Shown here one piece after another: positions 1 through 8,697 of a DNA stretch of 62,050 nucleotides (position 1 is its first letter; each line of letters opens with the position of its first letter). A program made the translations under genes and the position numbers. Origin of the DNA: Bacteroidaceae bacterium (lineage in GTDB: Bacteria > Bacteroidota > Bacteroidia > Bacteroidales > Bacteroidaceae); the NCBI GenBank assembly GCA_024699495.1, contig JAILPK010000060.1:1-62050 (forward strand), read 5' to 3'. Under the pieces are notes generated by a model, which was not told where the DNA came from, searched no databases, and was given only the letters and a program-made list of their open reading frames with translations.

Positions 1-197
1 TGTTCGAGACTAGCGCAGTGCTATAAAATATTATAGAGGCCTACGGCATATCCCCCTTTGCTTTTAACGCCTTCTCCTGCGTCTCAAACTCCCGCTGAGA
101 CTTGCACAAGTCGAAAGCTGTTGCCCCCTTTGTCATTAGCGACTTCTGCTTCGGTCAGACTTGCATCTGCCCTTGCACAAGTCGATGACTACACCTC
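1..197. repeat. Terminal inverted repeat, left copy
   Basis: The first 197 bases are the reverse complement of the last 197 bases of the window (61854-62050), with one mismatch seen (A at 142). The unit contains several small hairpins: CTATAA/TTATAG near 21-36, GTCTCA/TGAGAC near 81-100, and two copies of CTTGCACAAGTCGA (101 and 172) about 71 bases apart, each in a degenerate tandem module that also carries a CCCCCTTTG tract. No coding sequence is apparent. The likeliest reading is a multicopy intergenic repeat at which the assembly broke. Confidence 0.9.
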
Positions 198-285
198 AAG
201 TCTTCACCAGAAACACTCAGTTTCTGCTTTGCTTTGACCTCGAGCCTGCGCTGGAAACACTCAGTTTCCACCTAGGCTCGACCTC
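198..285. repeat. Two 44-bp hairpin modules (order A-B)
   Basis: Two 44-base units follow the inverted repeat, both ending in GACCTC. Unit A (198-241) has the core CAGAAAC-ACTCA-GTTTCTG, a 7-bp stem with a 5-base loop. Unit B (242-285) has TGGAAAC-ACTCA-GTTTCCA inside an outer stem GAGCCT/AGGCTC. The right end of the window carries the same unit types in the opposite order and with a different core in B. After 285 the sequence becomes a run of TTAAAC-type short repeats. Confidence 0.8.
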
Positions 286-310
286 TTAAACTTCTTAAAC
301 CCTTAAACTC

Positions 311-3300
311 TTAAACTTTTGAACTCGCGGCTTCGCCGCTCGGGTAAATCTCGATGTGGCTGCTGCCGGAAGAACCGTTTTTAACGATGCGTATCTGTGT
401 GGTTATGCGCTCGCTCATAATGTCAGTATGACTGATGACGCCCACTTTCTTCCCCTGATTGGATTGGAGCATGGCCAGCGAGTCTATGACGACGGCGAGC
501 GCGTCGGCATCCAGTGTGCCGAATCCCTCATCGATAAAGAGGTTGTCAAAGGAAATGTTTCGCGATGAGAGGGCAGAGAGGCCGAGTGCCAATCCGAGGC
601 TTACGATGAAGGTCTCGCCTCCGGATAGTGACGTGGTGTCACGAATGTCATCGGCTCTGTCGTGGTCTATGACCCGAATGCCGAGCGAATTCTTTATCTG
701 CTGCAATTCGTAGCGGTTGTTGAACTTGCGGATTTCGTCATTGGCATGCTCTATCAGGAAACTTAGAGTGTAGCATTGTGCAATTTTCCGCAACGTCTTA
801 CCCTCGCCTCCACCAACTGCATCGTAGATAGCGCTCCACTGAGTCTTGGCCGTTTTGAAGCGTTCCAGTTCTTCTGCCTTGTCACCCAAACGGCATATAG
901 CATCATCGTGGTTTTTGCGTTTGGCTCTTGCGCTCACGAGTTCTTCTTTATGTTCGTCTTGCTGCAGTGCTGCAATCTCTTCTGTGAGAGTTTCTTTTGA
1001 CTTCTGCGGACGTGTTGCAAGATGCGTGGCATAGTTGGCTTTAGCCTCAACCAGCAGAGCCGAGGCAGAAACGACAGCATCGTTGAATTGCTGCTGGCGG
1101 CTGCGGATAGCTTCCCAGTCGTCATCAGCTGTCATGAATTGCCTAACGATATCGATGTCCACCTCGCGTATCCTCTGCAGGTCCGCGTTGTATGCAGTAA
1201 GCCATAGCTGCAGACGCTGGTGTTTCGTGGCCGAGGTTTCAGACTTCGATTTTAGTTGTGTGGTCAGCGTATCCTTTTCCCCTCTCTTCGAGCTGATAGA
1301 GTTTACTATATGTTGAATCTCTTCTTGTTTTGTCTGAATGGCTTTGTCAGCTTTTTCGATTGATTTTTTCAGCCGGATTTCAACATCATCAGGGCTTTCT
1401 CCGCCCAACTCAGCAGCATATCTGCTTCGGAGTGAGAGCAATTCGGCATTAGCCTTATCCCACTCTTTGTATGCCTTGTCGGTAGAAAGATGCCTCTCCC
1501 TCAGTTGTGTTGCGAGTGGGCCTTTCAACGCTTCAACACGCGTCAGCAAAGTGTTGGCAGCGAGGTTTGACTCGCTTGCTTCCCGCAATATGATGTCTGC
1601 CTTGTTGGCATAAGCAGCTGCTTTTTTGTCGGCCTCTGTTTTTTTTTCTGAGAGTTCATTTATCTCCTGCAGTAAGCTGTTATAACGGTTTAGGGCTTCG
1701 TCGGCCTTCCGCAGCTGCTCGGCGAGTGCCGGCTGCAAAGCCTGCAGCTCATGCATCTGCTTGTGAAATTCAGGATTTCCGGCATGCACATCAGTCCACA
1801 GTCTCTCATATTCTTCTATTTCCCCGCGCAACTGAGAGATTCTGCTTTGGAGGAATGTGATTTCGCCCCGGTTGGAATTCTTTTCCTGGAGCAGCTCTTG
1901 CTGTGTTTTCTTCTGTTGTTCGAGTTGAGAGCGCTTCTGAAGAAGCAGCGCGCTGGCTTTTGTTTCGGTAGCGACATAGAGGGATTTGTCCTCGCAGAAG
2001 GGGTGATGCACGGCTCCGCACAGAGGGCAGGGGGTGTCCGGTTTGAGATGTATGCGCTGCTGTTCCCAGTCCTTACTGGTCATCAGCGTATAGATACTTT
2101 GCAGGGTCTCCACCTCTTCGGTGAGGCTATCGATGGTAAGACGTGACAAATCGAAATCGATGGTCTGGTTGCGGGAACAGAGAGTGTCAAGGCGCTTTTG
2201 GCATGCAGCTTCATCCTCAGCTGATTTCTGAAGACTGGAGAGAACCGATATCGCCTTCGTAAGTGACTGGAGAGCCCGATCGGCAGCCGTCTTCTCAGCC
2301 TGCAGTCTGAAAGCATCCATCCCGCGTATCGCCTCTTTCCTAGCCTCCAGATATTTCTGTGCTTCATCGGCGCTCTGACGCAGTTCCTGTTTTTTTTGCT
2401 CTACGAGAGCCATTGTCTTCTTGTAGGCCTCTTCGGCGCGGGCAACTGCTTGCTGAGCCGACAGGATATCCTGAGCGTTTTGAGCTGCAGCCTGCTCCGC
2501 GGCATGGAAATCCTGTTCTGCCTGCTGTCTGGCAAGCAGTCTTTCATTTACTGCCGCTGTCTTCTCATCAATTTTTGTTTTCAGTTCCCGCGCGGCCAGG
2601 ATATGCGGCGCCGTCTTCTCGAGAGCATTCCGGGCATTGTCAGCTTCGTTCTGAAGTTGGGCCAGAGCGGTCTGCAAGCTACTCTTGCGAGTCTCGTTTT
2701 TCGCTATCTCTTCCTGGCAAGCGGAGATGCGGGAGTTCAGGGCCACTATTTCCCGCTCTGCCATAGTTATCTCGCGCAGCAGTTCGATGGCAGGAGCGAG
2801 GGCATCATTTAGTTTCAGACGTTCTGCGTCGGCCCGGATTTGCTCCATCCGCGCGTTGGCATTCTGCAGACCAGTCTCTTTAGTTCTGATGTCAGCAGCT
2901 TTTTTTGCTTCTTCGTCATGCCACAGCAGATCGGTCTTCAACTGCTGCAGGCGGGCAGCAGCCTCACGTTCCATCTGCTCCAGCGCCCTGATTCTCCCGT
3001 CGAGCTCGGCGAGGATGTCATCCGTGAGGATGAATTGCTTGTCGGCCTCAAGAGCTGCATTGACAATATTAAAAGCGGCATCGGCATCATCCTTGCGGAG
3101 TTTTATTTCCTTCGCTATGCGTGAATAAATGTCGCTGTTACCAACGAGCTTTTCCAGCAGTTCGTAGCGGTCCTCCTCTCTGGCATTCAGGAAATTGGCA
3201 AACGAGCCCTGCGCAATAAGGACCGTTCGTAGAAACTGGTCGTAGTCGAGACCAATAATTTGCGGCAGACGGTCCCAGGGGAGCTCCTCTACCCTACTCT

Positions 3301-3739
3301 CGCCGTTCACTACGGAGAATTTATACAAGACGGTTCGGGCCTCCTTGTAGTTCTTGAGAGCAAATTCCACGTGCCACTCAGCACGATACAGGCAACCGTC
3401 ATTTGCGATGAAGGTTAGTTTGCTGTGACCTCTCTTCTCACCCCGAGTGAGGATATTGCGGGGGTCGGTGGGTGCGAGGCGGTTGTTCTTGTCGGCCTCA
3501 GACTCACCCAAAATCTCGTAGAACTGTTTCTTTTCCCCCTTCTTTCGCGGGTAGCGGGGAGCTCGGCCATAAAGGGCGAGGCAGATGGCGTCGAGCAGAG
3601 TGGATTTGCCGCTGCCGGTAGGTCCTACGATACAGAAGATGTTGCTGTCGCGCAAGGCTCCGGCTTCGAAATTGATTTCCTCCCCACCCTTCTTATCTAA
3701 CGATGCGAGGTTGTATATTTCCAGTTTTATCAGTTTCAT
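311..3739 (-). CDS. sbcC: Exonuclease subunit SbcC (SMC-like ATPase)
   Basis: Large ATPase subunit of the SbcCD nuclease, which opens and degrades DNA hairpins and protein-blocked ends. The 1142-residue product has a Walker A motif GPTGSGKST near residue 40, a very long Glu/Ala/Gln-rich coiled coil on both sides of a zinc hook (CPLCGAVHHPFC near 568), an ABC signature SLSGGE and a Walker B LFIDEGFGTLD near the C-terminus. It starts at an ATG 12 bases after sbcD, so the two form an operon read from the promoter at 5125-5155. The last residues (GEAASSKV) are encoded by the intergenic hairpin GCGGCTTCGCCGC and look like run-through past the usual end of the family. Confidence 0.95.
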   Translation of the reverse strand: MKLIKLEIYNLASLDKKGGEEINFEAGALRDSNIFCIVGPTGSGKSTLLDAICLALYGRAPRYPRKKGEKKQFYEILGESEADKNNRLAPTDPRNILTRGEKRGHSKLTFIANDGCLYRAEWHVEFALKNYKEARTVLYKFSVVNGESRVEELPWDRLPQIIGLDYDQFLRTVLIAQGSFANFLNAREEDRYELLEKLVGNSDIYSRIAKEIKLRKDDADAAFNIVNAALEADKQFILTDDILAELDGRIRALEQMEREAAARLQQLKTDLLWHDEEAKKAADIRTKETGLQNANARMEQIRADAERLKLNDALAPAIELLREITMAEREIVALNSRISACQEEIAKNETRKSSLQTALAQLQNEADNARNALEKTAPHILAARELKTKIDEKTAAVNERLLARQQAEQDFHAAEQAAAQNAQDILSAQQAVARAEEAYKKTMALVEQKKQELRQSADEAQKYLEARKEAIRGMDAFRLQAEKTAADRALQSLTKAISVLSSLQKSAEDEAACQKRLDTLCSRNQTIDFDLSRLTIDSLTEEVETLQSIYTLMTSKDWEQQRIHLKPDTPCPLCGAVHHPFCEDKSLYVATETKASALLLQKRSQLEQQKKTQQELLQEKNSNRGEITFLQSRISQLRGEIEEYERLWTDVHAGNPEFHKQMHELQALQPALAEQLRKADEALNRYNSLLQEINELSEKKTEADKKAAAYANKADIILREASESNLAANTLLTRVEALKGPLATQLRERHLSTDKAYKEWDKANAELLSLRSRYAAELGGESPDDVEIRLKKSIEKADKAIQTKQEEIQHIVNSISSKRGEKDTLTTQLKSKSETSATKHQRLQLWLTAYNADLQRIREVDIDIVRQFMTADDDWEAIRSRQQQFNDAVVSASALLVEAKANYATHLATRPQKSKETLTEEIAALQQDEHKEELVSARAKRKNHDDAICRLGDKAEELERFKTAKTQWSAIYDAVGGGEGKTLRKIAQCYTLSFLIEHANDEIRKFNNRYELQQIKNSLGIRVIDHDRADDIRDTTSLSGGETFIVSLGLALGLSALSSRNISFDNLFIDEGFGTLDADALAVVIDSLAMLQSNQGKKVGVISHTDIMSERITTQIRIVKNGSSGSSHIEIYPSGEAASSKV
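327..339. repeat. GCGGCTTCGCCGC hairpin, recurring intergenic motif
   Basis: A perfect 5-bp stem with a TTC loop, next to a run of short TTAAAC-like repeats. The exact reverse complement (GCGGCGAAGCCGC) occurs at 7766-7778, again next to GTTTAAGG-like sequence. Here it overlaps the 3' end of sbcC. Confidence 0.6.
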
Positions 3740-3751
3740 AGTTGGGTAAGA

Positions 3752-5017
3752 TCAGTCTTCTGATTGGTTGTTCAATCCAGCCAGGAGGTCGGCGAGCATA
3801 GTCTGCTGCTCAGGTTCCATGGGGACGCCGTGTCGGATTGTGTATGCCTCCTGGATGGTTTCCATAGGATTGCGGTTCAGGATGTCGTCTATAGATTGCA
3901 GGCGCCGCGCCCCGACGATGGTGGTGATGTCTGTCTGAGGCAATATTTTCTGAATCTTGCAGAGAACGGCGTTTTTGGAGTTTACCAGATCTTCGAGCTG
4001 TTTGATCTGGTCGTTGTTCACTTTCTCCTGCCTGACGCGTAACACTACATAGTCGAAATGTTCATCGAGTTGTCCGTCTGGCCGGTCGGACAAGGTCTGA
4101 CAGATCAGTTTTTCCAATTTTGAAGGGGTGAGTCCGGCGTCGTCCTCAGGAATCACTATGAGTCTGTGCTGCGGGATATAGAAGAGTTTTTCCACTTTTG
4201 GTTTACCCGTTCCGATTGTCACCAAGTCAACGCCATGTTCGTAGTCTTTCTCTGCAAAAGACATAGGAAGTACGCTGCCGCTGTATCGGGCCCAGTCGGT
4301 ATTCCAGATATGCTGCCGCTTATGGATATGGCCGCACGTAAGGTAGTCCGGATGGTCTGTCCACCCCTCCATATTCACCTCTTCCTGTCCGCCGATTACA
4401 ATCTTCTCGCTGGCATCAGTCAGGGCGATGTCTGCTCCCTTGGCATACATGTGCGCCATCATCACCAGAGGCAGGCCCGGGAATTTCTCCCGCGCCCGCT
4501 CAGTAAGGGTTCGGAGAAATAAGTTTACACCTTGGGAATAAGTGACGTCCTGCACAACATCGCTTCGGAGATAGGGCACGGCAAGGACGACACATTCATC
4601 GCCGCTCCTGGCTCTGACGCGCAACATCAGATCATCATAGTCTGTTTTCCAGCGGCCACCCGCATTGTCAGCATTCCACAACCGATGGATACTGCCCCTC
4701 ACCTCCACATGGTGTTTGGCTAGCATGGCGCGCGGAGCCTCCAATCTGTGGGCCGAGTCGTGGTTCCCGGCTGTGATTATGATTTGCATATCGGGGCATG
4801 TCTGCCCTGCTTCAGCGAGGAACTCATAATAGGCTGATTGGGCAGCAGCAGACGGGTTGCCGTTGTCAAAGACATCTCCCGCCACAAGCAGCGCATCGGG
4901 CTGATGCTCATCAATCACAGATAGCAGCCACGAGAGGAAATGTTTGTGTTCTGCAAGGCGGTCGTTACCGTGAAACAGATTTCCAAGATGCCAGTCGCTG
5001 GTAGTTATTATTTTCAT
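3752..5017 (-). CDS. sbcD: Exonuclease subunit SbcD (Mre11-like phosphoesterase)
   Basis: Calcineurin-like nuclease subunit of SbcCD (421 residues). Metal-binding motifs are visible in order: SDWHLGN at residue 7, AGDVFDNG near 48, GNHDSAHR near 85, HMYAKG near 190 and CGHIHKRQH near 228. The C-terminal capping part follows and ends in NNQSED. It is the first gene of the sbcDC operon. The ATG at 5017 lies about 100 bases after the predicted transcription start. Family function (Mn-dependent 3'-5' exonuclease and hairpin endonuclease) is established knowledge; no residue seems missing. Confidence 0.95.
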   Translation of the reverse strand: MKIITTSDWHLGNLFHGNDRLAEHKHFLSWLLSVIDEHQPDALLVAGDVFDNGNPSAAAQSAYYEFLAEAGQTCPDMQIIITAGNHDSAHRLEAPRAMLAKHHVEVRGSIHRLWNADNAGGRWKTDYDDLMLRVRARSGDECVVLAVPYLRSDVVQDVTYSQGVNLFLRTLTERAREKFPGLPLVMMAHMYAKGADIALTDASEKIVIGGQEEVNMEGWTDHPDYLTCGHIHKRQHIWNTDWARYSGSVLPMSFAEKDYEHGVDLVTIGTGKPKVEKLFYIPQHRLIVIPEDDAGLTPSKLEKLICQTLSDRPDGQLDEHFDYVVLRVRQEKVNNDQIKQLEDLVNSKNAVLCKIQKILPQTDITTIVGARRLQSIDDILNRNPMETIQEAYTIRHGVPMEPEQQTMLADLLAGLNNQSED

Positions 5018-5070
5018 ATCGAAAGTGGAATTTTCTGGAGAATACTTATGGTTATGGGGCGCGCCTGCAG

Positions 5071-5097
5071 CTCATGGGGCTCATAGGGCTCATAGGA
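5071..5097. repeat. Short 9-bp tandem repeat
   Basis: Three degenerate copies of CTCATGGGG/CTCATAGGG stand in the sbcD 5' leader. The rest of the 330-base space to the next gene (5018-5347) holds the two divergent promoters and A/T-rich sequence, with no further gene seen. Confidence 0.55.
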
Positions 5098-5124
5098 GTC
5101 ACTGGGCTCTGTCTTTTTCGAGGG

Positions 5125-5155
5125 CAAATATAATACTTAATCTCGTCAACACAAA
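5125..5155 (-). promoter_or_regulatory. Bacteroidota-type promoter of sbcDC
   Basis: Read on the minus strand, TATATTTG (5125-5132) matches the -7 consensus TAnnTTTG, and TTTG (5152-5155) matches the -33 box with a 19-base spacer. Transcription would start near 5118. Confidence 0.75.
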
Positions 5156-5268
5156 AAAATGGTAATAAAATATTAAGAGAATTCCCGAGTTCTTGAGTTT
5201 ATGAGTTTGTAAGTTGATAGCTTCGCAGTTGATAAGTTGACGAGGGGATTAAGTTTTTTGGATATTGT

Positions 5269-5300
5269 TTTGGTTTTGGCTATTTATATGCTTACCTTTG
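5269..5300 (+). promoter_or_regulatory. Bacteroidota-type promoter of the DMT gene
   Basis: TTTG (5269-5272), a 20-base spacer and TACCTTTG (5293-5300) match the -33/-7 consensus exactly. Transcription would start near 5307, which rules for the ATG at 5348. Confidence 0.8.
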
Positions 5301-5347
5301 CGGACGTTTTCAGGGAAAAGGCAATTTCATAAGTGAAAAACTATAAA

Positions 5348-6220
5348 ATGAAAAATATCTGGTATCATCTGCTGGCCATCATGACCATCGCCATTTGGGG
5401 TGTCACTTTCATAAACACGAAGGTGTTACTTCAAAACGGAATGCAGCCAACGGAAATATTTCTGCTGCGTTTCATTGTGGCATATTTATGTATATGGACT
5501 ATATCACCCAAAAAACTGTGGGCTGAATCACTGGCCGACGAAGCCCTGTTTCTTATTTTAGGATGGGTGGGCGGTTCGTTGTATTTCGTTACTGAAAATA
5601 CGGCTCTTGAACTCTCATACGCAAACAACGTATCTTTTATTGTTTGCACGGCACCTCTTATCACCATGTTTCTTGCCATCATCTTCGTAAGAAACGTGAA
5701 GGCCACCCTACCCTTGGTCGCTGGATCGTTGGTGGCTTTGCTGGGTGTGGGTATGGTGGTTTACAACGGTCATTTCGTGCTTCAGCTGAATCCCATTGGC
5801 GATATTCTCGCCCTGGCAGCTGCCTTAAGTTGGGCCATCTACAGTTTGGTCATCAAGAAGGTGTCTTCAAGATATAGCGCCACATTCATCACGCGCAAGG
5901 TGTTTTTCTACGGTATTCTCACTGTTCTCCCTATGTTTCTCATTCGTCCATGGCAATTCCCGATTGAGAAATTCATTTTGCCGGCTGTATGGATGAATCT
6001 GATTTTTCTTTCTGTCGTGGCATCTTTTCTCTGTTTTCTCTGGTGGAGTGTGGCTGTGAAAAAAATAGGTGCCCTGCCCACAAGCAACTATGTATATCTG
6101 AATCCCATAACAACCATCATAGCCAGCGCTCTGTTTTTGGAGGAGCCAATGACGCTAATGGCGTATATCGGCAGCGGACTGATATTATTGGGGGTATTTG
6201 TGGCTAATAGTGATTTTTAA
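5348..6220 (+). CDS. DMT-superfamily (EamA) transporter
   Basis: A 290-residue integral membrane protein with about ten hydrophobic segments arranged as two EamA repeats; each begins with the typical small pattern (IAIWGVTFINTK at the N-terminus, ALSWAIYSLVIKK in the middle). The family exports metabolites, often amino acids or purines; the substrate cannot be told. I chose the ATG at 5348 over the in-frame GTG at 5333, because the ATG gives the usual EamA N-terminus directly before the first membrane segment. The gene stands alone with its own promoter and converges on the phosphatase gene. Confidence 0.9.
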   Translation: MKNIWYHLLAIMTIAIWGVTFINTKVLLQNGMQPTEIFLLRFIVAYLCIWTISPKKLWAESLADEALFLILGWVGGSLYFVTENTALELSYANNVSFIVCTAPLITMFLAIIFVRNVKATLPLVAGSLVALLGVGMVVYNGHFVLQLNPIGDILALAAALSWAIYSLVIKKVSSRYSATFITRKVFFYGILTVLPMFLIRPWQFPIEKFILPAVWMNLIFLSVVASFLCFLWWSVAVKKIGALPTSNYVYLNPITTIIASALFLEEPMTLMAYIGSGLILLGVFVANSDF

Positions 6221-6260
6221 GTTCTTTTTATTGAAGCTATAGAGGCTATAGAGACAACAG

Positions 6261-6293
6261 AGGCTATAGAGACAATGTTAGCCTCTATAGCCT
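6261..6293. terminator. Inverted repeat between convergent genes
   Basis: AGGCTATAGAG (6261-6271) and CTCTATAGCCT (6283-6293) form an 11-bp perfect stem with an 11-base loop. Further direct copies of GAGGCTATAGAG lie just upstream (6235-6255). There is no T-tract, but the position between two convergent stop codons suits a bidirectional terminator. Confidence 0.55.
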
Positions 6294-6320
6294 GTGAGTT
6301 GGGATTAGGGGAGAGGATTC

Positions 6321-7736
6321 TTAGTGGTTAATTGTTCTGAATGTTTTTACTCCTCCCACGATGCTGACTCCCGCTGGTTGTTCTGAGAGCTGCTGGCCAT
6401 TCAGATTATAGATGGTCAGAGGGGCACGTGAAGATGACGGGGTTGCAGGAGAAGAAATAGCAGATGTCTCGTCAACGATGGCTTCATATTCGGACATCGC
6501 AGCAGCCATCCATGCATCCAAATCAGAGAGGAGGTAAAGTCCGTCGCTGTTTGCAGTGAGGCCATCGATGTTAACAGACTTGACCATAGGCGGTGTATCG
6601 AGATTAAGCAGAAGGCGCCCATGTTGCTGACTTACTGTCTGATAAACCAGATTTACTGCCACAAACTCTTCTGAGCCGTCGCTCCATTTCTCAAATACGA
6701 GTTTCGAACCGATGGGGGTGTGCAGCTCAAAGGCCTGGGTGGTCTCCGGGAACACCAATCTCAGAGCGGCTCCGATAGATGCCAGATTGGAATCATGACC
6801 GCAGAGGAATGTGAACTTGCGCTCTTCGCGCTGCAGTTCTTCTCTAATGAGAGAAATCAGCGGGTAAGCCAGATTTACGGCAGCGCTATGGGAAGTGAAG
6901 AGGAGGCCGTCATACACTTCCTTCACACCGCATATAGCCCGCCACTGCTCAGGAGTTAGTTCGTGGCCAAATGCAGCCATGCTCTCAGACTCGTAGCATT
7001 GCAGCACCAAGGCGTCAGCAACGCTGTTGGCAAGTTTGTATCCCCCTCGCAAACGGGGTTCATCTCCTTTTTCCAAGACAAATTGGGTGTCGCTATAGGT
7101 GAAATGCACTGTGTCGTTTTGTGCTGCCGGCGACTGATCCATATCCAAAATCTGCTCCATCAGAGTGAGCGTGGGCTGAACAGAAGCCATCCAAGCCTGC
7201 GGCCCGCCGTTCATGGTCTGCAACTCGCTGACTATCTGCTGTCGATAGGCATTATTCATCTTCGTGAATTTCGGAGTGAATACGGGGTCCATCTTATCCT
7301 CGTCGTACTTGTGGTTGATTACCACATTGGCAAAAGGCAGGAATCCGGCAGAGAAATATTTGGCTGTTGAAAATGTGCGTTGACGTGAGTTGGCATAGAA
7401 AAAGACGTCCTCGCCCTCGGGACGGTGATTGTCGGGCAAGAGTCCGGCATCGACCACCCACTTGCGAAAGAACTGCCCCATCTCTGTCTCCAATACTCCG
7501 CCACGCAGAGACAACTGGCTGCCGGGTGACGACCATGCGAACCAGCTATGGGGTGTGACGCGCTGGTAGTCGGCTCCCGAAGACAGCGGCGAACGAATAT
7601 TATGGCGGCTCATTACGACCACCTCCTTCAGTTGGTATTTCTCGCGGAAAGCATCGGAACGCTGCACCTGGGCAGATATATTTGTGTTAAAAATGAGCAG
7701 TAGCAGCAATGTGGCTGCAAGTGATTGAGATTTCAT
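6321..7736 (-). CDS. Secreted histidine-type (acid) phosphatase
   Basis: Member of the histidine phosphatase branch 2 (acid phosphatase/phytase-like), predicted to act outside the cytoplasm. An N-terminal signal peptide (hydrophobic LLLLLIFN, ending SAQ near 23) is followed by the catalytic RHNIRSP at residues 44-50; His45 would be phosphorylated. The proton-donor motif GHD is at 313-315. The C-terminus after about 430 (LTIYNLNGQQL...) looks like the short beta-rich tail common on secreted Bacteroidota proteins. The 471-residue length is normal. Substrate (phytate, sugar phosphates or other esters) is not evident. Confidence 0.88.
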   Translation of the reverse strand: MKSQSLAATLLLLLIFNTNISAQVQRSDAFREKYQLKEVVVMSRHNIRSPLSSGADYQRVTPHSWFAWSSPGSQLSLRGGVLETEMGQFFRKWVVDAGLLPDNHRPEGEDVFFYANSRQRTFSTAKYFSAGFLPFANVVINHKYDEDKMDPVFTPKFTKMNNAYRQQIVSELQTMNGGPQAWMASVQPTLTLMEQILDMDQSPAAQNDTVHFTYSDTQFVLEKGDEPRLRGGYKLANSVADALVLQCYESESMAAFGHELTPEQWRAICGVKEVYDGLLFTSHSAAVNLAYPLISLIREELQREERKFTFLCGHDSNLASIGAALRLVFPETTQAFELHTPIGSKLVFEKWSDGSEEFVAVNLVYQTVSQQHGRLLLNLDTPPMVKSVNIDGLTANSDGLYLLSDLDAWMAAAMSEYEAIVDETSAISSPATPSSSRAPLTIYNLNGQQLSEQPAGVSIVGGVKTFRTINH

Positions 7737-7740
7737 TTGA

Positions 7741-7930
7741 GTTGTTTTTAAGTTGACAAGTTGGAGCGGCGAAGCCGCGGGTTAAGGGGTTTAAGGAGCG
7801 GCCGAGGGGCGTAATTTTTTAGGGCCACTGGGGCTACTGAGTATTCTGGGCCACTGGCCCCAACGGGCCAGCCTCAGCGCTCCGTGGCTTCATCGCGGCT
7901 CTGCGCTCGCTGTTTCGGAAATGAGTCTGT
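7741..7930. repeat. Intergenic hairpin-rich spacer
   Basis: This gap holds GCGGCGAAGCCGC (7766-7778, the reverse complement of the hairpin at 327-339), GTTTAAGG-like short repeats, and TGGCCC-CAAC-GGGCCA (a 6-bp stem near 7855). No open reading frame of note is seen. Confidence 0.5.
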
Positions 7931-7949
7931 GTGACGTCATATCTTAAAT

Positions 7950-8381
7950 CTATTCGAAGGTACGGATAAGATGAATCACTACGCCCCATACAGAGAAATT
8001 ATCCGAAGGATTAATGCGGAACACGGGGTAGTCCGGATTAGCCGGTCTGAGTTCGATATATCCGTCTTTCTTATGAGTCAGATCCAGGTATTTCATAGTG
8101 AAATCCCCGTTACAGAAAGCTACTACGATAGAACCGTTGTGCGCTTCCACAGCCTTGTCAATTATCACCCGGTCGCCATCGAAAATCCCCGCATCTCTCA
8201 TGCTATCTCCGCACACTTCCCCATAGAACGAGGCTTCGGGATGACGGATATAATCGCGGTTGAAGTCGAGTGTCTCATGAGCATAATCATCTGCCGGACT
8301 GGGAAAACCAGCTACGACGCTGGCATGTTCCAGCTCCAACTGGGTTTCAAAAGAGGCGTCTCTGATTTTAATGTTCCTCAT
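7950..8381 (-). CDS. umuD: UmuD/LexA-like S24 self-cleaving protein
   Basis: A 143-residue S24-family protein. The self-cleavage site Ala24-Gly25 (VVAGFPSPADD), nucleophile Ser60 (CGDSM) and general base Lys97 (FTMKYLD) are all present, and there is no DNA-binding domain, which separates UmuD from LexA. In the SOS response, RecA filaments trigger cleavage, and the product activates the Y-family polymerase UmuC. Here umuC is not adjacent; a UmuC homologue lies 21 kb away at 29484. No clear promoter box was found in the A/T-rich upstream sequence. Confidence 0.88.
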   Translation of the reverse strand: MRNIKIRDASFETQLELEHASVVAGFPSPADDYAHETLDFNRDYIRHPEASFYGEVCGDSMRDAGIFDGDRVIIDKAVEAHNGSIVVAFCNGDFTMKYLDLTHKKDGYIELRPANPDYPVFRINPSDNFSVWGVVIHLIRTFE

Positions 8382-8597
8382 ATCTTTACCTTATGACATT
8401 TATATATATTATATCCGCCGCCTATATTTAAAATTGCACAAGATACCGTCGGCAGCAGCGAAAGTCATATTACGGCTGCAAAAATGCCTCATTTTTTTGA
8501 ATTTTCAAAGAAAAAGGCTAAAAATTTATTTAGCGAGGTGGAGAAGTGAACACTCGGGTGTTAAAGGGGAGTTAAAATGACATACAGGATGCGATAT

Positions 8598-8623
8598 GTT
8601 ACATGATTTCATCAGTTTGTTAC
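8598..8623 (+). promoter_or_regulatory. Putative operator upstream of the first GH53 gene
   Basis: A 26-base element starts with GTTACAT, has ATTTCATC in the middle and ends with GTTAC. The same element, 22 of 26 bases identical, lies at 12509-12534 before the second GH53 gene. It ends 31 bases before the -7 box. It is a candidate binding site for the AraC-type regulator encoded between the two genes; that link is inference. Confidence 0.65.
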
Positions 8624-8654
8624 AAAAGTGAAAGGCTGCCGATGGGATTTGAAA

Positions 8655-8662
8655 TAAATTTG
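8655..8662 (+). promoter_or_regulatory. -7 box of the first GH53 gene
   Basis: TAAATTTG fits TAnnTTTG, 35 bases before the ATG. No TTTG or TTG is found at the expected -33 position (around 8631-8634), as would suit an activator-dependent promoter. Confidence 0.6.
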
Positions 8663-8697
8663 CAGCAGATTTTCCCAAACCATTACAATATACCAAA

